Below are positions 1 to 5,959 of a stretch of 6,558 nucleotides of DNA, piece by piece (position 1 is the stretch's first letter; each line of letters starts with the position of its first letter). The notes under the pieces were generated by a model, which did no database searches, was not told the DNA's origin, and saw only the letters and a list, made by a program, of their open reading frames with translations. The position numbers and the translations under genes were made by a program. Source of the DNA: Afipia sp. (GTDB lineage Bacteria > Pseudomonadota > Alphaproteobacteria > Rhizobiales > Xanthobacteraceae); contig JAGVII010000524.1 of the NCBI GenBank assembly GCA_020056155.1, positions 1 to 6,558 of the forward strand, given 5' to 3'.

Positions 1-98
1 GGCGCTTCACCCGCTCCAGCCTTTTCAAAGATTTACCGCGAGGGACGGAAGTTTTTTAACAATCTCGTTCTGACAGATGGGCTGCTTTACATCTCCTG

Positions 99-335
99 AT
101 GCTCGCTTTCCGATCGGTTGTTTTCCATATCTCGCATATTCCGAGCACGGCCGTTTTTAGACTGGAAGTGGTGCGAGCTCATCAAAACCGAAGATATTGG
201 TTTGGGGAAGAGGTATTGAACGCGCGTGCGGCAATCGGCGGCGATGGCGTAAAAATAGGATGGGTCAAATACGACGCTTGCGAAGATTGCACGGACGAAA
301 TGGTCAAACGATCAGCCGACAGCGACACTCTGTGA
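99..335 (+). CDS. Doubtful small ORF, 78 aa, unknown
   Basis: The frame runs from ATG 99 to TGA 333-335. Its start overlaps the TGA (97-99) of a frame open from the left window edge, as TGATG, an arrangement seen in coupled genes. Against it, there is no Shine-Dalgarno sequence upstream of the ATG and I recognise no family. The product has a mixed, soluble-looking composition with two cysteines spaced C-x2-C near residues 61-64 (the tract ACEDCTDE), no membrane segment and no signal peptide. It could equally be a chance frame or a decayed gene fragment. Confidence 0.18.
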   Translation: MLAFRSVVFHISHIPSTAVFRLEVVRAHQNRRYWFGEEVLNARAAIGGDGVKIGWVKYDACEDCTDEMVKRSADSDTL

Positions 336-395
336 CGGTGATTTGCAATTCGGTTTTGTAACTGAAGTCGAACTGCTCGGCTTCAATGCCGTCAC
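332..395. repeat. Nested inverted repeat
   Basis: Perfect 7-bp outer arms GTGACGG (332-338) and CCGTCAC (389-395) enclose an 8-bp hairpin TGAAGTCG (363-370) / CGGCTTCA (378-385), which has one G-U pair and a 7-nt loop. The TGA of the small frame 99-335 lies inside the left outer arm. The stem is followed by TAAAAAATAG on the plus strand, so it is not a standard terminator in that direction. Function unknown. Confidence 0.4.
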
Positions 396-485
396 TAAAA
401 AATAGTCCCGTTCTTCAGTATTGACGATCCGACTCCAGCCACTCGACTTCTACCAGTCGTTCGCAGATTAGCCTTGCTTGGGACG

Positions 486-535
486 TCAGCTTCTTAACCG
501 GAAAGTCATAGGGTCAAATCCTATCCCCGCAACCA
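486..535 (+). pseudogene. 3' half of a tRNA, tRNA-Lys(CTT)-like remnant
   Basis: Counting back from the T arm, the stretch has T stem ATAGG (508-512), T loop GTCAAAT (513-519), T stem CCTAT (520-524), acceptor strand CCCCGCA (525-531), discriminator A (532) and CCA (533-535). A 5-nt variable region AAGTC (503-507) precedes it, and an anticodon loop TTCTTAA (491-497) carries T33, CTT at 34-36 and A37, which reads as lysine. The anticodon stem pairs at only three of five positions, T54 is replaced by G, and no matching 5' acceptor strand TGCGGGG or intact D arm is found about 75 nt upstream. It is therefore not a functional tRNA. A 3' tRNA half is what tyrosine integrases leave at the far end of an integrated element; decay of a whole tRNA is the alternative. 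Confidence 0.6.
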
Positions 536-806
536 ATTGCGATTGGCGTAAGCAGGGTGGCGAGCGGCAATGATTGAGTATTCCCTCTCATCGGGGAGGT
601 GGTCCGGAGGAATGATGGCGGACCGGCCATGCCCTCGGCGCATTTCAGCTCTACGAAGACGGTCGCTTCATTGCCGTCCGGTGTGCCGATCCATGGTGAG
701 ATAGAAGGCGATGCCGTCATGAAGGAAGTGTTTCTGTCGGCGGCCGGGCGAGGGCGAAATCTGTCACCCTGATAAAGGCCGGCCGGCAGCCCTGCTCGGG
801 ACTCAG

Positions 807-1823
807 TTAGCGAACTGCTGAATCGGTTTGGATTTGACGTGGGTCGACAACCCCGCCTTGTAGGGGGGCGCCATCCAGAAAACGAAGGATGTCGCGCGCC
901 GCCGCGAGCGCGATATCTCGCCTCACCAGGTCAACAGCCGAGCCAAGATGAGGCGTCAGGATCGTACGCGGATGGCCAAGTAGTCGTGGCTCGATCCGAG
1001 CGGGACGATTCGTTTGCGCCCAGTCCTCCAATTCGAAAACGTCCGCGGCATATCCACCGAGGTGGCCAGCTTCCAGGGCGTCTGCGGCTGCACTTTCATC
1101 GACGAGTGAGCCTCGGGCCGGATTGATGAGCAGGGCGCCCGGTTTCATCTGCGCAATTGTTTCCGCGTTGATGATGTGTACGGAATTTTCGCCGAGTGGC
1201 AGAGCCAGAACCACATAATCACTCTCGGAGAGCAGTTGCGGAAGATCCCGCCGCATAAGTCCTGATCCGTCTTCCTTTGCAGGTGAAAGCGGTCGCACGT
1301 CAAAATACGAGAGGCGGCAACGGAATGCGCGCAGTCGGTGGGCGATGGCTTGCCCGACGGCACCGATGCCGATGATTCCGACTGAGGCTCCGTCAAGGCC
1401 GGTTCCGTAAAGGATAGGGCGCCATCCCGCGAAGGAGCCCTCGCGGATTGTTCGATCGCCTTGGAGCAAATTGCGGCCAAGCGAGATCATAAGTCCAACC
1501 GTCAGTTCGGCAGTCGGTGCGGTCAACAAGTCTGGGACGATGCTCACTGCGACGCCGCTGCGGCGACATGCGGCAAGATCGAAGTTGTCGGCTCCCTTAA
1601 GAGCGCATGCGATGACGCGCAACTCGGGGCACTGCGCGAGAAACGCGTCGTCGACATGATCCGTCATGAACGCGATCATGGCATCCGCTTCCCTAGCTCG
1701 TGACAGCAGTTCGTGTCGCGGCCAAGGTTCGCGTGTGTTGTTAGCTTCGACCGGGCCTCGTGTTCGCAGCAGATCCAGCACTTCCGGATGCACCCAATTG
1801 GTGACCAAGGTTTTACGCGCCAT
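807..1823 (-). CDS. ptxD: NAD-dependent phosphite dehydrogenase
   Basis: The 338-aa protein oxidises phosphite to phosphate in the cytoplasm and reduces NAD+ to NADH; it belongs to the D-2-hydroxyacid dehydrogenase family. It aligns from memory, without shifts in numbering, to the 336-residue PtxD of Pseudomonas stutzeri. The Rossmann motif is G152-I-G154-A-V-G157. Catalytic K76, R237, E266 and H292 and pocket residues M53, L75, L100, W134, Y139, S295 and R301 are all in place. The tract ADVFELEDWA (260-269) marks PtxD as against glycerate or lactate relatives. Residues 175-176 are D-V where the stutzeri enzyme has E-A; an acidic residue at 175 still predicts NAD preference. The start at 1823 has AGGAAG 8 nt upstream. 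The gene lies 131 bp downstream of the LysR gene on the same strand, with its own palindrome in that gap. Confidence 0.93.
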   Translation of the reverse strand: MARKTLVTNWVHPEVLDLLRTRGPVEANNTREPWPRHELLSRAREADAMIAFMTDHVDDAFLAQCPELRVIACALKGADNFDLAACRRSGVAVSIVPDLLTAPTAELTVGLMISLGRNLLQGDRTIREGSFAGWRPILYGTGLDGASVGIIGIGAVGQAIAHRLRAFRCRLSYFDVRPLSPAKEDGSGLMRRDLPQLLSESDYVVLALPLGENSVHIINAETIAQMKPGALLINPARGSLVDESAAADALEAGHLGGYAADVFELEDWAQTNRPARIEPRLLGHPRTILTPHLGSAVDLVRRDIALAAARDILRFLDGAPLQGGVVDPRQIQTDSAVR

Positions 1824-1837
1824 GTCGTTGTCTTCCT
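1824..1837 (-). promoter_or_regulatory. Ribosome binding site of ptxD
   Basis: On the minus strand AGGAAG (1837 to 1832) lies 8 nt before ATG 1823, which supports this start over any internal one. Confidence 0.7.
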
Positions 1838-1890
1838 AAAATTTCGGTGGGCTGTCGTATGGATGTGTAGCGTTCGAAGAGCTTCAGTCG

Positions 1891-1905
1891 TTTCATTCGA
1901 ATGAA
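1891..1905. promoter_or_regulatory. 14-bp perfect palindrome upstream of ptxD, candidate regulator site
   Basis: TTCATTCGAATGAA (1892-1905) is a perfect palindrome about 70 bp upstream of the ptxD start. A second TTCGAA lies 23 bp away at 1873-1878, about two helical turns. The half-site TTTCATTC (1891-1898) recurs upstream of ptxB and within the divergent region, so a binding site for the adjacent LysR protein is the likely role. No clear -35/-10 pair was found for ptxD, so whether it has its own promoter or reads through from the regulator gene is open. Confidence 0.5.
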
Positions 1906-1913
1906 TGATGGAT

Positions 1914-1938
1914 GGAAGCACCCCGATCGCGGTGTTCC
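1914..1938. repeat. Hairpin in the ptxE-ptxD gap
   Basis: The arms GGAA-g-CACC (1914-1922) and GGTGTTCC (1931-1938) pair over 8 bp with one bulged base around the loop CCGATCGC, which contains the palindrome CGATCG. It starts 17 bp beyond the ptxE stop codon. No T run follows on the minus strand, so it is a possible weak terminator or RNA processing site rather than a clear intrinsic terminator. Confidence 0.35.
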
Positions 1939-1954
1939 GAAGCGCGATGTGTTA

Positions 1955-2842
1955 TTAGCTGGCGCACCCTTGGTCGGCACCTTGCATACAGAACGTGGAA
2001 AAGAGGCGGGGCAGCGATGACTGCGGGCTGTCTTTAGAAAGGCCCAGGAACAAGCTTTTGAAGATGTCTGCTTCCTCGAACTCGATGGCCACAAGCGTGC
2101 CGAACTTCATTTCATCGGCGATGGCATAGGCGAGCACAATCGACAGGCCGAGATTAGCCTTAACCGCTTCCTTGACGGCAGCAGTGCTGCCTAACTGACG
2201 ACGAATCTTGAGCTTGTCGAGGTCATTGCCGAAGAGCGTGCGCAGAATTCGACCGGTACCTGAGCCTGGCTCGCCGCCGATTATGGGAAACTCAAGTAGT
2301 TCCTCCTTGCGGATGCGTGTGCGCTGCGCGAGTGGATGCTCGGGAGATGCGATGACGACGAGTTTCTCGCGGCGCCAGCTATGCCATTCTACGGATGCCT
2401 GATCTTCTGACCATTCGGTCATGATCAAATCGGCCTCGCCGGACAGGAGTGCATCCACAGCCTGACGGTTGGTGCCTATCATCAGGTCGACAGAGCCTTC
2501 CCGACCACGTTGTTTCTCAAATCCGGCAATGGCGCGCGGGGCGAGGAAGACGCCGACGTTGCCGCTTGCCCAGACAACAAGTTGACGCTCTTCGATTACG
2601 TCGCGCGCGCGTCCGGAAGTGGCAACCAGGGAACGGGCCTGCGGTAGAAACAGTTCTCCGTGTCGGGTTGGAAGCGCACGAGTCCTGTTCCGCACGACAA
2701 GGGGAACGCCGAGAAATTCCTCAAGCTTGCGCAACTGCTGCGAAACCGTGGGCTGCGAGCAGGACAGGCGTTCTGCGGCCGATTGAATACCGCCTTCGTC
2801 AACGATGGCGAGAAACGTCTGGACCTGAGCCAGATTAAACAT
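1955..2842 (-). CDS. ptxE: LysR-type transcriptional regulator, PtxE-like
   Basis: A 295-aa LysR-family activator/repressor. The N-terminal winged helix-turn-helix spans about residues 2-60, with the typical pattern MFNLAQVQTFLAIVDEGG, then SAAERLSCSQPTVSQQLRKLE (residues 21-41) as the recognition region. The rest (about 90-290) is the two-lobed periplasmic-binding-like effector domain; GGEPGSGTG is its ligand-pocket-like loop. Length is typical of the family. ATG 2842 is chosen because family members begin a few residues before the first helix; a GTG at 2914 would add 24 residues that do not look like the family. Only a weak GGGTG lies 8 nt upstream, so initiation may be inefficient. It lies upstream of ptxD on the same strand and divergent from the transporter, the position expected for a regulator of both. 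The ptxE name rests on context (ptxABCDE of P. stutzeri); the ligand, presumably phosphite or low phosphate, is not shown by sequence. Confidence 0.85.
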   Translation of the reverse strand: MFNLAQVQTFLAIVDEGGIQSAAERLSCSQPTVSQQLRKLEEFLGVPLVVRNRTRALPTRHGELFLPQARSLVATSGRARDVIEERQLVVWASGNVGVFLAPRAIAGFEKQRGREGSVDLMIGTNRQAVDALLSGEADLIMTEWSEDQASVEWHSWRREKLVVIASPEHPLAQRTRIRKEELLEFPIIGGEPGSGTGRILRTLFGNDLDKLKIRRQLGSTAAVKEAVKANLGLSIVLAYAIADEMKFGTLVAIEFEEADIFKSLFLGLSKDSPQSSLPRLFSTFCMQGADQGCAS

Positions 2843-2953
2843 GCTGAAGGCACCCGTGATTTGGTGGTGTGTCACATCTTTTCGCCGCGCTTTCCGGAAT
2901 CTCAGGTGGCGCACCCAGCCTGAAATCGATCGTCGTGGCCGTTCGCACGATTA

Positions 2954-2972
2954 ATTCACATATGGAATGAAA
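2954..2972. promoter_or_regulatory. Candidate LysR box, ATTC-N7-GAAT
   Basis: The 15-bp dyad ATTC (2954-2957) / GAAT (2965-2968) fits the T-N11-A shape of LysR sites. Read on the minus strand, positions 2972-2965 give TTTCATTC, the same octamer found upstream of ptxD and ptxB. It lies 112 bp upstream of the ptxE start. Confidence 0.45.
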
Positions 2973-2986
2973 TGCAAGAAGCATTT
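2970..2986. promoter_or_regulatory. Perfect 6-bp inverted repeat, possible operator
   Basis: AAATGC (2970-2975) and GCATTT (2981-2986) are exact inverted copies around AAGAA. It abuts the ATTC-N7-GAAT dyad one base away, so the two could be recognition and activation sites for one tetrameric LysR protein. Confidence 0.4.
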
Positions 2987-3075
2987 GAGTTAGTGATGTT
3001 ATTTTTAATGCCAGAAATTCAGGTATGGCAAATTATATGAGCAATAATGGCCATAACCTTAGCGCCTATCCGATC

Positions 3076-3104
3076 TTGTCATCATAATGAAATACGATTG
3101 TAGT
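3076..3104 (+). promoter_or_regulatory. Candidate promoter of the ptxBCA operon
   Basis: TTGTCA (3076-3081) and TGTAGT (3099-3104) are separated by 17 bp, matching the sigma-70 consensus at 5/6 and 4/6 bases. The -35 also begins a weak Pho-box-like pair, TTGTCAT (3076-3082) and ATGAAAT (3087-3093), spaced 4 bp apart; by my count it matches the E. coli Pho box at 12 of 18 positions. That would allow PhoB input on phosphate starvation, but the second half is poor. Confidence 0.35.
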
Positions 3105-3109
3105 TTAGT

Positions 3110-3124
3110 TTTCATTCAAGAATG
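3110..3124. promoter_or_regulatory. Candidate regulator site upstream of ptxB
   Basis: TTTCATTC (3110-3117) followed by AA and GAATG (3120-3124) repeats the half-sites of the ptxD-upstream palindrome with a 2-bp spacer. It would overlap the transcription start of the promoter at 3076-3104; either that promoter is repressed from here, or the true start is further downstream. Confidence 0.45.
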
Positions 3125-3173
3125 TAATTAAAGGGTCAACGCAAGTTCGATCTCCACGATCTTGTGCGGATGA

Positions 3174-4112
<939 letters not shown>

Positions 4113-4120
4113 TTGAATCA

Positions 4121-4151
4121 GGATCGGCGGGCAAGTCATGTCCGCCGATCC
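4121..4151 (+). terminator. Strong intercistronic hairpin after ptxB
   Basis: A 13-bp stem with one G-U pair: left arm 4121-4133 (GGATCGGCGGGCA), loop AGTCA, right arm 4139-4151 (TGTCCGCCGATCC). It starts 9 nt after the ptxB stop. No T run follows, so it is more likely a mRNA-stabilising or attenuating element that lets the binding protein be made in excess over the membrane parts, as is common in ABC operons. Confidence 0.6.
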
Positions 4152-4161
4152 CTCTCTCGCC

Positions 4162-4198
4162 CGCGCTGAAGGCGCGTAGTCCACTTACGATCGGTAAG
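4162..4198 (+). repeat. Two further small hairpins in the ptxB-ptxC gap
   Basis: CGCGC-TGAAG-GCGCG (4162-4176) and CTTAC-GATCG-GTAAG (4184-4198) are perfect 5-bp stems. With the 4121-4151 hairpin they fill most of the 145-bp leader of the permease gene. Confidence 0.4.
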
Positions 4199-4247
4199 CC
4201 GATGAACAGGCGCGCATCCACACGATGCTTCGCGCCGTCTGGCTTAT

Positions 4248-4257
4248 GGAGGTACCG
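4248..4257 (+). promoter_or_regulatory. Ribosome binding site that fixes the ptxC start
   Basis: GGAGGT (4248-4253) lies 4 nt before ATG 4258. The earlier in-frame ATGs at 4225 and 4246 have no such site, and 4246 lies just before it, so 4258 is preferred. Confidence 0.7.
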
Positions 4258-5130
4258 ATGGCCATCGCAAGCTTCACGGACAAACGTTATATCGAGCCTG
4301 GAAAGACCATGCTCTCCTGGCGCAATGGCTTGCGTGCAATCATTTTCGTCGCCGTGTCCCTCTTCCTTGCGGCGTGTTTTTCCGTCGTCAATATTGACTT
4401 CTACAAGCTTGCGACCGGGCTGCCCAAGTTGGCGTCGTGGTTCGTGCAGATGTTTCCGCCGGATCTGCGGGACATCAATCACGTGTTGCGTGATGCGTTT
4501 CAGACGCTCGCCATGGCGACCGTCGGCACGCTGGTTGCTCTCTTGATCTGTATCCCGCTCGCACCGCTTGCTGCACGCAATACGACGCCAAACATGACGG
4601 TCTATCGTGTGTTGCGCGCTGTGCTCGGAATGCTGCGTGGCACCGAAATTCTCGTGTTTGCATTGATCTTTGTAGCCGCTGTCGGCTTCGGTCCATTCAC
4701 GGGCGTACTTGCCATCACGTTCAATATGGTCGGCGCACTGGGCAAGCTTTTGACTGAAGCGATCGAGCCTGCCGACCCCGGCCCGATTGAAGCGATCCAG
4801 CTCACCGGCGCCGGCCCCGTGAAGACATTCCGCTACGCCCTGTTGCCTGATGTCTGGCCGAATATTATCGCCGCTACACTTTACATATGGGAGTTCAATG
4901 TTCGCGCTTCGACTGTTCTCGGCATCGTCGGTGCCGGCGGTATAGGGCAAACCCTGAAGGACTCGATAGATCTGCTCGACTTCCCAAAGATGCTGACGGT
5001 TCTCGGCGTTATCCTGACGATGGTGATCATCATCGATAGCCTGAGCTCTTGGCTTCGCCGCATGGTTCTGAGTCCGGATCCTGCGAGCGATGCCAAGTTG
5101 CGGGCACCTGTGCGTATCGCCAAGACCTAA
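4258..5130 (+). CDS. ptxC: Phosphite/phosphonate ABC transporter, permease
   Basis: A 290-aa inner-membrane PhnE-type permease. Hydrophobic segments are visible at about 25-44, 82-105, 129-150, 152-165 and 245-263, with a further amphipathic stretch around 200-225. The EAA loop that contacts the ATPase is at 178-197 (EAIQLTGAGP, then F and ending LLP), as in the binding-protein-dependent transport family. GIVGAGGIGQTL (222-233) is also typical of PhnE proteins. The start at 4258 is chosen on its Shine-Dalgarno site; a longer form from 4225 would add 11 residues. It is the second gene of the operon, 145 bp after ptxB and 22 bp before the ATPase. Substrate follows the neighbouring ptxD by inference. 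Confidence 0.87.
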   Translation: MAIASFTDKRYIEPGKTMLSWRNGLRAIIFVAVSLFLAACFSVVNIDFYKLATGLPKLASWFVQMFPPDLRDINHVLRDAFQTLAMATVGTLVALLICIPLAPLAARNTTPNMTVYRVLRAVLGMLRGTEILVFALIFVAAVGFGPFTGVLAITFNMVGALGKLLTEAIEPADPGPIEAIQLTGAGPVKTFRYALLPDVWPNIIAATLYIWEFNVRASTVLGIVGAGGIGQTLKDSIDLLDFPKMLTVLGVILTMVIIIDSLSSWLRRMVLSPDPASDAKLRAPVRIAKT

Positions 5131-5139
5131 TTTTTGTCA

Positions 5140-5152
5140 AAGGACCACGAGC
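5140..5152 (+). promoter_or_regulatory. Ribosome binding site that fixes the ptxA start
   Basis: AAGGA (5140-5144) lies 8 nt before ATG 5153. The longer frame from 5090 overlaps the permease and adds 21 residues unlike the ATPase family, so it is not used. Confidence 0.7.
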
Positions 5153-5959
5153 ATGAAGAATGTCGCGCCCACGGCTCTCGCTGGTTATCGAGAGGTCGAT
5201 GCAAGAGGTTCAGATGATGCAATTATCATCCGGGATCTCTGCAAGTCATTCAATGGACGCACGGTGCTGGACAATATCTGTTGCACGATCCCGAGGGGGC
5301 AATTCGTCGTGCTCCTTGGCCCCAGTGGTGGCGGCAAGTCGACCCTGTTCCGTTGCCTTACCCGGTTGATCGAGCCGGATAGCGGCAATATCACGATTGA
5401 CGGGACGGAGATAACGTCGCTCAGTCGGCGCGACCTGAATCTGTTCCGTCGCAAGATTGGATTTGTCTTCCAGCAGTTCAATCTCGTGAAGCGCTTTAAC
5501 GCGGTCGACAATGTTCTTGCGGCGCGGCTTGGATACACCTCGCTCGTACGGGTGCTGCTGCGATGCTTCAAGCCGCAGGACAGGCAACTCGCACTTGCTT
5601 GCCTGGATAGTGTGGGGCTTCTACAGCAAGCTTATCAGCGTGCCGAGAAACTCTCTGGCGGGCAGCAGCAACGTGTAGCCATTGCGCGCGCCTTTGCGCA
5701 GCAAGGTAATCTCATTCTTGCCGACGAACCAATCTCGAGCCTCGATCCGGAATCTTCAGAGAACGTACTTCAGATCCTGCAGCGCGCTGCGAGGGAGCGC
5801 GGCTTCTCGGTGCTGTGCAGCCTGCATCAAGTCGATCTGGCGGAGCGCTATGCGGATAGCATTGTCGCGCTGAAAAATGGGCGTGTCTTTTTCAATGGGC
5901 CGTCCAAGGACTTTACGCCTGATATGTGTGAGGAACTCTATCGTGCATCGAAGGCTTGA
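5153..5959 (+). CDS. ptxA: Phosphite/phosphonate ABC transporter, ATP-binding protein
   Basis: This 268-aa PhnC-type ATPase drives import. All motifs are intact: Walker [10 protein letters not shown] (56-64), Q-loop QQ at 107-108, signature LSGGQ (167-171), Walker B ILADEP (188-193) with catalytic E192, D-loop SLDP (196-199) and switch H225 in [13 protein letters not shown], which is typical of PhnC. About 20 residues before the first strand are longer than usual and look unstructured. The gene follows the permease by 22 bp. Its last 17 bases are overlapped by the start of the next gene, so the two are likely translationally coupled. The ptxA name rests on context with ptxD; phnC is the alternative. 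Confidence 0.88.
   Translation: MKNVAPTALAGYREVDARGSDDAIIIRDLCKSFNGRTVLDNICCTIPRGQFVVLLGPSGGGKSTLFRCLTRLIEPDSGNITIDGTEITSLSRRDLNLFRRKIGFVFQQFNLVKRFNAVDNVLAARLGYTSLVRVLLRCFKPQDRQLALACLDSVGLLQQAYQRAEKLSGGQQQRVAIARAFAQQGNLILADEPISSLDPESSENVLQILQRAARERGFSVLCSLHQVDLAERYADSIVALKNGRVFFNGPSKDFTPDMCEELYRASKA
5930..5942 (+). promoter_or_regulatory. Ribosome binding site inside ptxA for the next gene
   Basis: GAGGAA (5930-5935) lies 7 nt before GTG 5943, inside the coding end of ptxA. It supports the GTG start and coupling of the two genes; another in-frame GTG at 5928 has no better site. Confidence 0.65.

Larger units (their letters stand above)
1..806. other. Region without a convincing gene left of ptxD
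   Basis: I recognise no protein family here on either strand. Composition is closer to balanced than in the ptx genes. It contains one weak 78-codon frame (99-335), a nested inverted repeat (332-395), a tRNA 3'-half remnant (486-535) and assorted short frames without family resemblance. A 32-codon frame is open from position 1 and stops at TGA 97-99; it could be the tail of a gene from the left, but it is too short to judge. The mixture of remnants and no clear coding would fit a junction or scar region; that is inference. Confidence 0.6.

Noticed and set aside
601..624. Inverted repeat GGTCCG / CGGACC
   Set aside because: It is only 6 bp with a 12-nt loop and no context; this is expected by chance in GC-rich sequence.
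606..704. GGAGG followed by ATG at 615 and a 29-codon frame
   Set aside because: The ribosome site is good, but the product is a short Arg/Cys-rich peptide typical of a chance frame in GC-rich DNA.
514..720. 68-codon minus-strand frame between the tRNA remnant and ptxD
   Set aside because: It runs into the tRNA T arm at its end and I see no family resemblance or clear ribosome site.
774..806. Possible terminator of ptxD around the GGCCGGCCGGC tract
   Set aside because: The tract is self-complementary but leaves no proper loop, and no T run follows on the minus strand.
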